In this document: positions 45,585 through 53,850 of the stretch, in pieces | Layout: each line of letters begins with the position of its first letter | Numbering within the stretch: the stretch's first letter is position 1 | Assembly: GCF_000383855.1 (NCBI RefSeq) | Contig: NZ_KB912877.1 | Location: forward strand, 3,146,930-3,210,929 | Source: Methylobacter marinus A45 | GTDB lineage: Bacteria; Pseudomonadota; Gammaproteobacteria; Methylococcales; Methylomonadaceae | Direction of reading: 5' to 3' | DNA: 64,000 bases | Made by a program: the position numbers and the translations under genes | Notes under the pieces: model-generated | Told to the model about the DNA's origin: nothing | What the model saw: the letters and a program-made list of their open reading frames with translations, nothing else | Databases searched by the model: none

Positions 45585-45986
45585 ATGAAAAGATTTATCT
45601 GGCCGGTACGGGTTTATTACGAAGACACCGATGCGGGCGGCGTGGTGTTTCATGCCAATTACCTGAAGTTTTTCGAGCGGGCAAGAACTGAAATGTTGAG
45701 GGCGATGGGGCATGAACAGGATCGATTGATGGCGGAGGGGACGATTTTTGTCGTGCGGTCCGTACAGGTCGATTACCTGCTCCCGGCCCGGTTTAATGAC
45801 CAGCTGCAGGTCAGTGCCGAAATAAGCTTTATTAAAAAAGCCAGTTTCGATTTTGAGCAACAAATAACACGGGGCGATGAGGTTTTGTGCAGGGGCGTCA
45901 TTCGCATTGCCTGTCTGAATGCAGAAACCATGCGCCCTAAAGTAATCCCTGAGAGTTTACAAGAGCAGTTAAAGAATGAATACTGA
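45585..45986 (+). CDS. ybgC: Tol-Pal associated acyl-CoA thioesterase
   Basis: 133 residues, hot-dog fold. VYYEDTDAGGVVFHANYLKFFERARTE contains the catalytic Asp. Cytoplasmic thioesterase encoded at the head of the tol-pal operon; it overlaps tolQ by 11 bases. Confidence 0.92.
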   Translation: MKRFIWPVRVYYEDTDAGGVVFHANYLKFFERARTEMLRAMGHEQDRLMAEGTIFVVRSVQVDYLLPARFNDQLQVSAEISFIKKASFDFEQQITRGDEVLCRGVIRIACLNAETMRPKVIPESLQEQLKNEY

Positions 45987-46653
45987 TTTATCCATTATCC
46001 ACCTGATTACCGAAGCGAGTTTTGTCGTTCAGTTTGTCATGCTGATATTATTGACGGCTTCGATAATATCGTGGACATTTATCTTTTCCAAACGCAAAGT
46101 GCTTAGCCGGGCCCTGGAAATTACCGATGAATTCGAAGAGCAGTTCTGGTCCGGCGTGCCGCTGGCCGATCTCTACAGAAAATTGACATCAAAAGACTTC
46201 GAGCCGGAAGGCATAGAGAAAATCTTCCTGGCCGGCTATAAGGAATTCTCCCGCATGCGGCAGGCCGGCAATGTCGAGCCCGGCGTGCAGGTGGAAAGCG
46301 CTCAGCGCACCATGCGCATCGAACTGTCGCGGGAACTGGACCGGCTTGACGAGCACCTGCCGTTTCTGGCGACCGTCGGATCGACCAGCCCTTATATCGG
46401 CCTGTTCGGTACGGTGTGGGGTATCATGAATTCCTTCCGTTCCCTGGGCAATGTCCAGCAGGCGACCCTGGCGCAAGTGGCGCCCGGTATTGCCGAGGCC
46501 TTGATCGCAACCGCTATCGGCCTGTTTGCCGCGATACCGGCCGTTGTGTCCTATAACCGCTTTTCCACGCACCTGGACAGATTGACCGGCCGTTATGAAT
46601 TATTCGTTGAGGAGTTCGTCGTATTATTGCAAAGACAGGCGCACAACAAATGA
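45976..46653 (+). CDS. tolQ: Tol-Pal system protein TolQ
   Basis: 225 residues, three membrane helices, with FLATVGSTSPYIGLFGTVWGIMNSF and VAPGIAEALIATAIGLFAAIPAVVSYN. Proton channel partner of TolR that energises outer-membrane constriction. Confidence 0.94.
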   Translation: MNTDLSIIHLITEASFVVQFVMLILLTASIISWTFIFSKRKVLSRALEITDEFEEQFWSGVPLADLYRKLTSKDFEPEGIEKIFLAGYKEFSRMRQAGNVEPGVQVESAQRTMRIELSRELDRLDEHLPFLATVGSTSPYIGLFGTVWGIMNSFRSLGNVQQATLAQVAPGIAEALIATAIGLFAAIPAVVSYNRFSTHLDRLTGRYELFVEEFVVLLQRQAHNK

Positions 46654-47096
46654 GTCCACAAACAAGCAATCAACGCGGCCGCGGACGAAGAAAACCGATG
46701 GCTGAAATCAATGTCGTTCCCTATATTGACGTCACCCTGGTATTGCTGATTATTTTTATGATCACGACACCGATGCTGCAGACGGGGGTGAAAGTTGATT
46801 TGCCGAAAGCCGAATCGGCAACGGTAGAACAGAAGGATGATCCGCCGCTCGTCGTTACGATCGACAAGCAGGAACAATATTTTATTAGCAACGGCGACGG
46901 CAAGGATGAGCCTATACTGGCTGAAGAGATAAGCGCGCGGGTGGCGGCCATCCTGAGCAATAAACCGCAAACCCAGGTTCTGATCAATGCCGATGAGACA
47001 TTGGGATACGGCAAAGTGGTCAGGGTAATGGCCGAGCTGAAAAGAACCGGTTTGTTAAGCAATGTAGGGCTGATGACTAAACCTGATGGGCAATAG
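46650..47096 (+). CDS. tolR: Tol-Pal system protein TolR
   Basis: 148 residues, one N-terminal helix with the proton-sensitive Asp in VVPYIDVTLVLLIIFMI, then a periplasmic ExbD-like domain. It overlaps tolQ by 4 bases. Confidence 0.94.
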   Translation: MSPQTSNQRGRGRRKPMAEINVVPYIDVTLVLLIIFMITTPMLQTGVKVDLPKAESATVEQKDDPPLVVTIDKQEQYFISNGDGKDEPILAEEISARVAAILSNKPQTQVLINADETLGYGKVVRVMAELKRTGLLSNVGLMTKPDGQ

Positions 47097-47103
47097 AGAA
47101 TAG

Positions 47104-48351
47104 ATGGATAGTCAAAAACGATTCGTATGGCCGTTTATCCTGGCTTTAGCGCTGCATGTTGTGCTTTTCGGCCTGTTTACGCTGAGTTTCGACATCAAGC
47201 CTAAAGAAAGCAAGGAGCCGGCGCCGGAAATTATCCAGGCTTCCCTGGAAGAAATTGACGTGCCTCCGGAAGCCGACGCTCAGCCTGAAAAAGAGGATGA
47301 GTACCGGGCAGAGCAACAGCAGGCAGAAGCACTAGAACGGCAGCAATTAGCAGAACAACAGCGGGCTGAAGCTGCCAAAGCGGCTGCCGAAAAGGCCGAA
47401 GCGGAAAGAGTTGCGGCGGTCGAGAAAGCCGCGGCAGAAAAAGCGGCCGCCGAGCAAGCTGAAACTGCTCGGGCTAAAGCGGCGGCCGAGAAAGCCGCCG
47501 CAGAAACAGCCGAAGCGGAAAGAATCGCGGCGGCTGAAAAAGCCGAAGCAGCCAAAGCCAAGGCTGCCGCCGAGAAGGCGGCGGCAGAGAAGGCGGCAGC
47601 GGAGAAGGCAGCGGCCGCGGAGAAAGCAGCAGCGGAGAAGGCAGCAGCGGAGAAGGCAGCAGCGGAGAAGGCGGCGGCAAAGAAGGCAGCAGCGGAGAAG
47701 GTAGCGGCCGAGAAAGCAGCAGCGGCGGAGAAGGCAGCAGCGGAGAAGGCAGCGGCCGAGAAGGCGGCAGCGGAGAAAGCAGCGGCAGAGAAAGCGGCGG
47801 CAAAGAAGGCAGCGGCCGAGAAGGCGGCAGCGGAGAAAGCAGCGGCCGAGAAAGCGGCGGCAAAGAAGGCAGCAGCGGAGAAAGCGGCGGCAAAGAAAGC
47901 AGCAGCGGAGAAAGCAGCGGCCGAAAAAGCGGCAGCAGAGAGGGCTGCGGCAGAAAAGGCGGAGGCGGAAAGAATTGCAGCGGCTAAGGCGGCGGCAGAG
48001 CAGGCGGAAATTGCAAAAGCAAAAGCTGCCGTGGAAGCGGCCAGAGCTAAAGCCGATGCTCAATCCCAGGCTTTAATGGCGGCAAAAGATGCCATTCAGA
48101 AAAAAGTCAATAGAAGCTGGATTCGTTCGCCTTCTGCTACAACCGGAATAAAATGCACTATTCAAGTCAGGTTGACTTCCGGAGGGAAAGTCATCGGTGA
48201 GCCGGTTATCATTGCATCGAGTGGCGATCAGTATTTTGATAATTCCGCAGTCAACGCGGTTTTAAAAGCTCAGCCGCTGCCCGTGCCTACGGATAAAGAA
48301 TTGTTTAGCAAAGAATTTAGATCGTTTAAATTTGTGTTTGAACCAAAATGA
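47104..48351 (+). CDS. tolA: Tol-Pal system protein TolA
   Basis: 415 residues. An N-terminal membrane anchor ([20 protein letters not shown]) is followed by a helical domain dominated from about residue 90 to 310 by [14 protein letters not shown] repeats, then the C-terminal TolA domain ([19 protein letters not shown] onward) that binds TolB and CpoB. The DNA tract 47380-48060 is a long near-tandem array of GCAGCGGAGAAG/GCGGCGGCAAAG units; length variation between strains is expected. The trans-envelope spacer connects TolQR to Pal. Confidence 0.92.
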   Translation: MDSQKRFVWPFILALALHVVLFGLFTLSFDIKPKESKEPAPEIIQASLEEIDVPPEADAQPEKEDEYRAEQQQAEALERQQLAEQQRAEAAKAAAEKAEAERVAAVEKAAAEKAAAEQAETARAKAAAEKAAAETAEAERIAAAEKAEAAKAKAAAEKAAAEKAAAEKAAAAEKAAAEKAAAEKAAAEKAAAKKAAAEKVAAEKAAAAEKAAAEKAAAEKAAAEKAAAEKAAAKKAAAEKAAAEKAAAEKAAAKKAAAEKAAAKKAAAEKAAAEKAAAERAAAEKAEAERIAAAKAAAEQAEIAKAKAAVEAARAKADAQSQALMAAKDAIQKKVNRSWIRSPSATTGIKCTIQVRLTSGGKVIGEPVIIASSGDQYFDNSAVNAVLKAQPLPVPTDKELFSKEFRSFKFVFEPK

Positions 48352-48471
48352 TAAATTTATGCTTCTAATCCGACGGTTTTTCTGGATATAAGCAGCTGGA
48401 AATGCGTTGCCAGAGGCAGGTGCCGCGAAGCTTTCAACCGGTTTTTTGAGTCAAGTGTCAGAGGAAATAAT

Positions 48472-49758
48472 GTGAGTTTTTTTAGAAGAATGTTGTTAGT
48501 CGGCCTGATTGGTTTTTATGCGCCCGTGAACCACGCTGAAATGAGTATTGAAATTACCGAAGGCATCGAGAGCGCAATGCCTATTGCCGTGGTTCCTTTC
48601 GGTTTTCAAGGGTCAACCGGCATGCCCGTCAATATTGGCTCTATCGTGAACTCGGACTTGGGGCGCAGCGGTTACTTCAAAACGCTGGATGAACAGAATA
48701 TGCTGAGCAGGCCAAGCACGGCGGAAGCGGTCAGATTTAACGAGTGGCAGGCCTTAGGCCAGAATTATCTGGTGATCGGGCAGGTAACCGAACAGGCTGG
48801 ACAATACAATATTCAGTTTCAGGTATTCGATGTCTATAAAGGCACCCAGGTGCTGGGCTATCGCATGACCTCACCGGCCTCTGAATTGCGCCGAACAGCA
48901 CACCATATCAGCGATATTATTTTTGAAAAGCTGACCGGTAACAAAGGGATCTTTAGCGGCCGGATCATTTATATCACCAGCCAGTCACAAGGCAACAAGC
49001 AGCGTATACACCAATTACAAGTCGCTGATGTCGACGGGTTTAATCCCCAAACTATCGCGTCATCGCCTGAGCCGCTGATGTCGCCGGCCTGGTCGCCTGA
49101 CGGCAGACAAGTGGCCTATGTCTCGTTTGAGAGAAAAACGGCGGCGATTTATGTGCAGACGCTGGCGACAGGTGAACGGCAAAAAGTGGCCGAGTTCCCC
49201 GGCATCAATGGCGCGCCGGCCTGGTCGCCCGACGGGCAGAAACTGGCTCTCACCCTGTCCAAGGACGGCAACCCCGATATTTATGTGTTAAATCTGTCCA
49301 CGCGCTCATTAACCAAGCTGACTCAAAGCTACGCGATCGATACCGAGCCGACCTGGTCGCCCGACGGCAGCCATATCGTTTTTACATCGGATAGAGGCGG
49401 CAAGCCTCAACTGTATATCATGCCCAGCACGGGCGGCCAGGAAAAAAGGCTGACGTTTACCGGCGATTACAATGCAGGCGCCAGTTTTTCACCTGACGGT
49501 AAAAATTTAGCCATGGTGCATGGCAACCGCGGCGATTATCGTATCGCCGTAATGGATATGGCGACCCGTACCGTAAACGTATTGACGGAAGGGCGCCTGG
49601 ATGAATCCCCCAGTTTTGCCCCGAACGGCAGTTTGATATTGTATGCTTCACGAAAAGGCGGTGTGGGTTACTTATCGGCTGTATCAATCGATGGTAAAAT
49701 GCAGCAAAAGTTGGTTTTTGATAGCAGTGAAGTGCGTGAACCGGCATGGTCCCCCTAG
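48472..49758 (+). CDS. tolB: Tol-Pal system protein TolB
   Basis: 428 residues, GTG start followed by a signal peptide (LLVGLIGFYAPVNHA/E). N-terminal TolB domain, then six-bladed beta-propeller with repeated PAWSPDGRQVAYVS-type WD-like motifs. Periplasmic. Separated from tolA by a 120-base gap. Confidence 0.93.
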   Translation: MSFFRRMLLVGLIGFYAPVNHAEMSIEITEGIESAMPIAVVPFGFQGSTGMPVNIGSIVNSDLGRSGYFKTLDEQNMLSRPSTAEAVRFNEWQALGQNYLVIGQVTEQAGQYNIQFQVFDVYKGTQVLGYRMTSPASELRRTAHHISDIIFEKLTGNKGIFSGRIIYITSQSQGNKQRIHQLQVADVDGFNPQTIASSPEPLMSPAWSPDGRQVAYVSFERKTAAIYVQTLATGERQKVAEFPGINGAPAWSPDGQKLALTLSKDGNPDIYVLNLSTRSLTKLTQSYAIDTEPTWSPDGSHIVFTSDRGGKPQLYIMPSTGGQEKRLTFTGDYNAGASFSPDGKNLAMVHGNRGDYRIAVMDMATRTVNVLTEGRLDESPSFAPNGSLILYASRKGGVGYLSAVSIDGKMQQKLVFDSSEVREPAWSP

Positions 49759-49819
49759 AGTTGTTGGCTGTAAACTGTTTTTTTGAGTAAAATTAATCAC
49801 TTATTTTTGGAAATTAAAG

Positions 49820-50395
49820 ATGAAATTGAATAGAACAATATTGGCATTGGCAATCAGTGCAACCATCTTGACAGCTTGTGGCACAACTGATGAAGAGGAA
49901 CTCGGCCTGACTGACGGCAGCCAAAGCAACGCGGCCGGTATCAACGACGCCTCGACCAGCGGCTTCAATAATGGTTCCGGCTTCTCCGGTTCGGAAATGG
50001 GGGGCGGTTTTGGCAGCGCAGGCGGCTTGGGACCCGAATTTAGCGATCCGAGTAACCCGCTATCAAAACAAACCATTTATTTCATGCTGGACAGCAGTCA
50101 AGTCCAACAGGATTTTGTGCCGGTCATTGCCGCGCACTCGCAATATTTGCTTGCCAATCCCGGGCAGCGCATCGTGCTGGAAGGCCATGGCGATGAGCGC
50201 GGTTCTCGCGAATACAACATCGCATTGGGTGAACAGCGGGCAAAATCGGTCGCCAGCATGATGAAAGTGCAGGGCGTCAGTGACAGTCAGCTGGAAATTG
50301 TCAGTTACGGTGAAGAAAAACCGGCAGCATTTGGGCATGATGAATCATCCTGGGAACTGAATCGTCGTGTTGAACTGGTTTATCAAGGCAATTAA
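49820..50395 (+). CDS. pal: peptidoglycan-associated lipoprotein Pal
   Basis: 191 residues, lipobox TILTAC, a Gly/Ser-rich linker, then an OmpA-like domain (VLEGHGDERGSREYNIALGE, VVELVYQGN-type end). Anchors outer membrane to peptidoglycan via TolB. Confidence 0.94.
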   Translation: MKLNRTILALAISATILTACGTTDEEELGLTDGSQSNAAGINDASTSGFNNGSGFSGSEMGGGFGSAGGLGPEFSDPSNPLSKQTIYFMLDSSQVQQDFVPVIAAHSQYLLANPGQRIVLEGHGDERGSREYNIALGEQRAKSVASMMKVQGVSDSQLEIVSYGEEKPAAFGHDESSWELNRRVELVYQGN

Positions 50396-51226
50396 ATGAA
50401 AACGCGTTTACTCATGCTGCTGTGCGCCTGCATCACGACTGCTAGCGCAGAGCCGAGATCACTGCCGCCGGTTGTTGATTACTCAACCTATCCCGCCGGG
50501 ACGGCCAATCCCGGCGCAATCCCGGCTAATGCCGTTTATGAGCTAATGGGACGCCTGGATCGATTGCAAACCGAAGTGCAGCAACTGACAGGCAAAGTGG
50601 AAGAGCAGGCTCATCAGATTGCAGAGCTGAAAAAAAGTCAGAACACCATGTATTCCGACTTTGATGAGCGCCTGCACAGCATCGAGAGTAATACGACTGG
50701 TAGTGTTCCAGCGGATGTTGAAGCCCCGCTGGAGCAGGAAAGCGCCGTTGACCCGGCCGCTAATACGGCCGAGCCAGCTGCGCCAGCGGTAAGCGCGCCC
50801 GCGCCCGCCGTGCAGCAACCGGCTGCGCCCCAGGCTTCGGATGCTGAAAAACAACAATACCAGCAAGCGTATGAAGCCTTAAGAAGAGGGCATACCAATC
50901 AATCAATCACGGAATTCAATAACTTCATCAGCCAGTACCCTAACGGCACATATGCCAGCAATGCCCAGTACTGGCTAGGCGAGGCGTATAAAGTCAATCA
51001 GGACATCGATGCGGCACGCAAGGCTTTTAACGCGGTTATCCAGAATTACCCAAGCAGTGCCAAAGTGCCTGACGCGTTATTGAAGCTGGGATATATTGAA
51101 TTTGATCAGAAAAACTGGGCCAAAGCGCGTGATTATTTAACCCGCATTACTAGCGATTACCCCAGCTCAACTGCAGCTTATCTGGCAAAAAAGAAATTGC
51201 TGCAGATTGAAGTTGCCAAGCCTTAG
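50396..51226 (+). CDS. cpoB: cell division coordinator CpoB (YbgF)
   Basis: 276 residues. Signal peptide, coiled coil (about 45-85), a Pro/Ala linker, then TPR repeats (YQQAYEALRRGHTNQSITEFN and following). Starts directly after the pal stop. It tunes PBP1B and Tol activity during division. Confidence 0.92.
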   Translation: MKTRLLMLLCACITTASAEPRSLPPVVDYSTYPAGTANPGAIPANAVYELMGRLDRLQTEVQQLTGKVEEQAHQIAELKKSQNTMYSDFDERLHSIESNTTGSVPADVEAPLEQESAVDPAANTAEPAAPAVSAPAPAVQQPAAPQASDAEKQQYQQAYEALRRGHTNQSITEFNNFISQYPNGTYASNAQYWLGEAYKVNQDIDAARKAFNAVIQNYPSSAKVPDALLKLGYIEFDQKNWAKARDYLTRITSDYPSSTAAYLAKKKLLQIEVAKP

Positions 51227-51229
51227 ATT

Positions 51230-51871
51230 GTGAGTTCATTACGCATAACCGAAATTTTCCATTCGCTACAAGGTGAGTCGAATACCGTAGGACTGCCCAC
51301 GGTTTTTATTCGGCTTACCGGTTGCCCGTTAAGATGCGTCTATTGCGATACCGCCTATGCCTTCACCGGCGGCACGAAAACAGAGATCGATGCCATTATC
51401 GATCAGGTTGAGCAATACGCGACCCGCCATGTGACCGTCACGGGCGGAGAACCGCTGGCCCAGCCCTCGTGCCTGGAATTAATGACAAGACTGCTCGACA
51501 AGGGCTATGTCGTCTCGCTGGAAACCAGCGGCGCGTTGGACGTGTCTGGCGTTGATCCGCGCGTGAGCAAGGTCATGGATCTAAAAACGCCCAGCTCGGG
51601 CGAATTAGGCAAAAATCGCTACCAAAACATCGACTACCTGACACCTAACGATCAGGTCAAGTTCGTGATCGGCAATGACGAAGACTATGAATGGTCGAAA
51701 GCGATCCTGGCCGAACATGATCTGCCAGGCCGCTGCGAAATCCTGTTTTCGCCGACCATGGGGCAGCAGAATCCGACCGAACTGGCCGAAAAGATCCTGC
51801 GCGACAGGCTGCCTGTTCGCTTTCAAGTACAACTCCATAAAATACTTTGGGATGATGCCCGGGGTAAATAA
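51230..51871 (+). CDS. queE: 7-carboxy-7-deazaguanine synthase
   Basis: 213 residues, GTG start 3 bases after cpoB. Radical SAM Cys set in LTGCPLRCVYCDTAYAFTGG. Makes CDG for queuosine. The next gene, queC, uses its product. Confidence 0.92.
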   Translation: MSSLRITEIFHSLQGESNTVGLPTVFIRLTGCPLRCVYCDTAYAFTGGTKTEIDAIIDQVEQYATRHVTVTGGEPLAQPSCLELMTRLLDKGYVVSLETSGALDVSGVDPRVSKVMDLKTPSSGELGKNRYQNIDYLTPNDQVKFVIGNDEDYEWSKAILAEHDLPGRCEILFSPTMGQQNPTELAEKILRDRLPVRFQVQLHKILWDDARGK

Positions 51872-51877
51872 ACTGAA

Positions 51878-52552
51878 ATGTCAAAAAAAGCCGTTATCCT
51901 GCTGTCAGGCGGATTAGATTCAATTACCGTACTCGCCCTTGCCAAACAGCAGGGGTTTAAATGTTATGCCTTAAGTTTCGATTACGGCCAGCGGCATAAT
52001 GCCGAGCTGAAAGCGGCCGCGCGGATAGCGGCTGACTACGGCGTTGAAGAGCATAAAGTCATCAATATCGGTTTAAGCTCAATTGGCGGCTCGGCTCTTA
52101 CCGATGAACATATCGCCGTGCCCGATACGGCCCAGGAAGGCATTCCGGTCACTTACGTGCCGGCCAGAAACACCATCTTTCTGTCTTTCGCGCTGGGCTG
52201 GGCGGAAGTGTTGAACGCCCACGACATCTTTATCGGCGTCAACGCCGTCGACTATTCCGGTTATCCCGACTGTCGGCCTGAATTTATCAAGGCATTCCAG
52301 CACCTGGCGAATCTGGCCACCAAAGCGGGCGTGGAAGGTGAGCATTTTACAATTCATACGCCGTTGATCTCACTCAGCAAAGCCGAAATCATCAAACTGG
52401 GCACCGAACTGGGCGTGGATTACAATCGCACGGTTTCCTGTTATTCCGCTGATGAGCAAGGCCGCGCATGCGGTGTATGCGACGCCTGCCGTCTAAGAAA
52501 AACCGGATTTACCGAAGCCGGAATAGCAGATCCAACCCAATATCAAAAATAA
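51878..52552 (+). CDS. queC: 7-cyano-7-deazaguanine synthase
   Basis: 224 residues. PP-loop [15 protein letters not shown] and the zinc Cys set [13 protein letters not shown]. Makes preQ0 from CDG and ammonia. Last gene before tRNA-Lys. Confidence 0.93.
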   Translation: MSKKAVILLSGGLDSITVLALAKQQGFKCYALSFDYGQRHNAELKAAARIAADYGVEEHKVINIGLSSIGGSALTDEHIAVPDTAQEGIPVTYVPARNTIFLSFALGWAEVLNAHDIFIGVNAVDYSGYPDCRPEFIKAFQHLANLATKAGVEGEHFTIHTPLISLSKAEIIKLGTELGVDYNRTVSCYSADEQGRACGVCDACRLRKTGFTEAGIADPTQYQK

Positions 52553-52564
52553 ATTAAAAAAAGG

Positions 52565-52592
52565 TTGCAAGAACCGAATTAATCTTTATAAT
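52565..52592 (+). promoter_or_regulatory. promoter of tRNA-Lys
   Basis: TTGCAA (52565-52570), 16-base spacer, TATAAT (52587-52592), 17 bases before the tRNA. Good sigma70-type match. Confidence 0.75.
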
Positions 52593-52608
52593 GAGCATTC
52601 TTTGTTGA

Positions 52609-52684
52609 GGGTCGTTAGCTCAGCCGGTAGAGCACCGCACTTTTAATGCGATGGTCGTGCGTTCGAATCGCACACGACCCACCA
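52609..52684 (+). tRNA. tRNA-Lys (TTT)
   Basis: 76 bases: acceptor GGGTCGT/ACGACCC, D-arm GCTC...GAGC, anticodon loop CTTTTAA (anticodon TTT), T-arm GTGCG-TTCGAAT-CGCAC, encoded CCA end. The outer anticodon-stem pair is a C-A mismatch. It likely marks the insertion site of the island to its right. Confidence 0.95.
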
Positions 52685-52703
52685 ACAAAAACCGAATTCA
52701 TAC

Positions 52704-52737
52704 AAGGGCTTAGGTAATTTACCAAGCCCTTTTTTTA
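52704..52737 (+). terminator. terminator of tRNA-Lys
   Basis: AAGGGCTTAGGT pairs with ACCAAGCCCTT (one bulged A) around AATTT, then a T-run. Confidence 0.8.
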
Positions 52738-52752
52738 TGTCTGAAAGTTTTT

Positions 52753-52772
52753 GTGGGACACTAGTGGGACAC
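52753..52772. repeat. GGGACA repeat near the tRNA, possible integrase site
   Basis: GTGGGACACTAGTGGGACAC contains two GGGACA words. A close inverted match lies at 59371-59389 before the integrase gene. Such words cluster near attachment sites of related tyrosine integrases, so an arm- or core-type binding site is inferred. Confidence 0.55.
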
Positions 52773-53039
52773 TTCAAGATAAAACACTACAATAAACCGC
52801 AACAAAATCCAGCCTGTTTCAGGCATTTAATGAGCCATTAGTTTTAATAGCCAGCTTTTTAAATGTTGGTAGGAAAGAATGAACGGGCGGCCTTGCAATC
52901 ACACATTTGACCTCATGCTGCGCTCAATCGAGACTCGATTATAATGGGGTTATGTTCTTAACTTTCCGGCCGTACAGTTAACTTTACGTTATATTTTCAA
53001 ATCAACCGGAAGCTTATGAAACTTATTTAGGATGAATAT

Positions 53040-53771
53040 GTGCACCCATTTCTAAAGAAGTGGCTGTTATCGCCGTTTTCAAACAAGGTGACAAAATCAC
53101 TGCTATATACTGGCATGGCTATAGTATCAACTCCATTAATCGAACATTTGATTCTCAAGGTTGTATTCAAAAAAGTATTCAATATTGATATCCCTATAGA
53201 TGTACCAGATGTACCCGCATATATTGCAGGTGTCATCCTCATGGCCCTCGGTGGTTGCCATAATCTTTTGTTTTTAAGCTTAGAAAACAGCAAACAAAAA
53301 AGGCTTTTAGCGCTACAAAGAGAAAAACAAGCCAAAGAAGAGCCGCATGATCAAAGAATAATTGAAGAAATTATTAGTTTTTTACCATACGACAACACTA
53401 ACTATTGGATTGAACAAGCATCTTATGCTGGATTGAGAAGGGATTTTTCCCATAATCTTGACTGTTGCATGAGGTTCTCTGAACCACCTTATGCTCTTTA
53501 TAACGAAGTTGTTGAATCAAAAAAACAAGAGCTAGTGATAACTATTCGTCATTTTAATAGTAAATGCGCTGGTTATCTTGGAGCGCAAGAAGATGCATCT
53601 GGCATTATGTACCTACCTCCCTACCATTGGAAAGGAAGGAGAGATGAGAGTGAAAAGAGATATTATGAAATGCTTCATGACGTTGCGAATGCTGGGCAAG
53701 AGCTTCTGCAAGCTTATGATGCTTTCATAAAATGCGTAAAATCGCAGGGTTTTATAATCGGAAAAATATAA
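53040..53771 (+). CDS. membrane protein of unknown function, upstream of the RT
   Basis: 243 residues, GTG start. Two hydrophobic segments in the first 80 residues (about 20-38 and 57-80), then a soluble helical domain with conserved-looking aromatic and Cys residues (LDCCMRFSEPPYALY, YLPPYHWKGRRDESEKRYYE). It lies 79 bases before the reverse transcriptase gene, same direction. I recognise no family. A membrane effector for a defence system is a plausible, unproven reading. A weak point is the GTG start without a clear ribosome site. Confidence 0.6.
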   Translation: MHPFLKKWLLSPFSNKVTKSLLYTGMAIVSTPLIEHLILKVVFKKVFNIDIPIDVPDVPAYIAGVILMALGGCHNLLFLSLENSKQKRLLALQREKQAKEEPHDQRIIEEIISFLPYDNTNYWIEQASYAGLRRDFSHNLDCCMRFSEPPYALYNEVVESKKQELVITIRHFNSKCAGYLGAQEDASGIMYLPPYHWKGRRDESEKRYYEMLHDVANAGQELLQAYDAFIKCVKSQGFIIGKI

Positions 53772-53773
53772 CA

Positions 53774-53833
53774 GTGCCTTCTAATGGATGCAATCGCTAG
53801 CGCACCTGCTCTGCTGAAGGTAGTGTTAGGCAC
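53774..53833 (+). other. imperfect inverted repeat, attC-like ends
   Basis: GTGCCT (53774-53779) and AGGCAC (53828-53833) enclose a 48-base interior, with GTTAGGC at the right end as in integron attC cores. The left core lacks the matching GCCTAAC. Sits directly before the RT gene. Confidence 0.25.
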
Positions 53834-53850
53834 TATAACTGGACAAAGTC

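Larger units (their letters stand above)
52685..53039. other. 355-base gene-free stretch after tRNA-Lys
   Basis: Holds the tRNA terminator, the GGGACA repeat pair and about 240 bases of AT-rich sequence before the membrane-protein gene. No frame of note. Confidence 0.5.

Noticed and set aside
47411..47893. Arginine- or proline-rich reading frames within tolA on both strands and the array itself as a CRISPR or satellite
   Set aside because: They are frame shadows of the repetitive A/E/K coding tract; the repeats have no spacers and keep the TolA frame.
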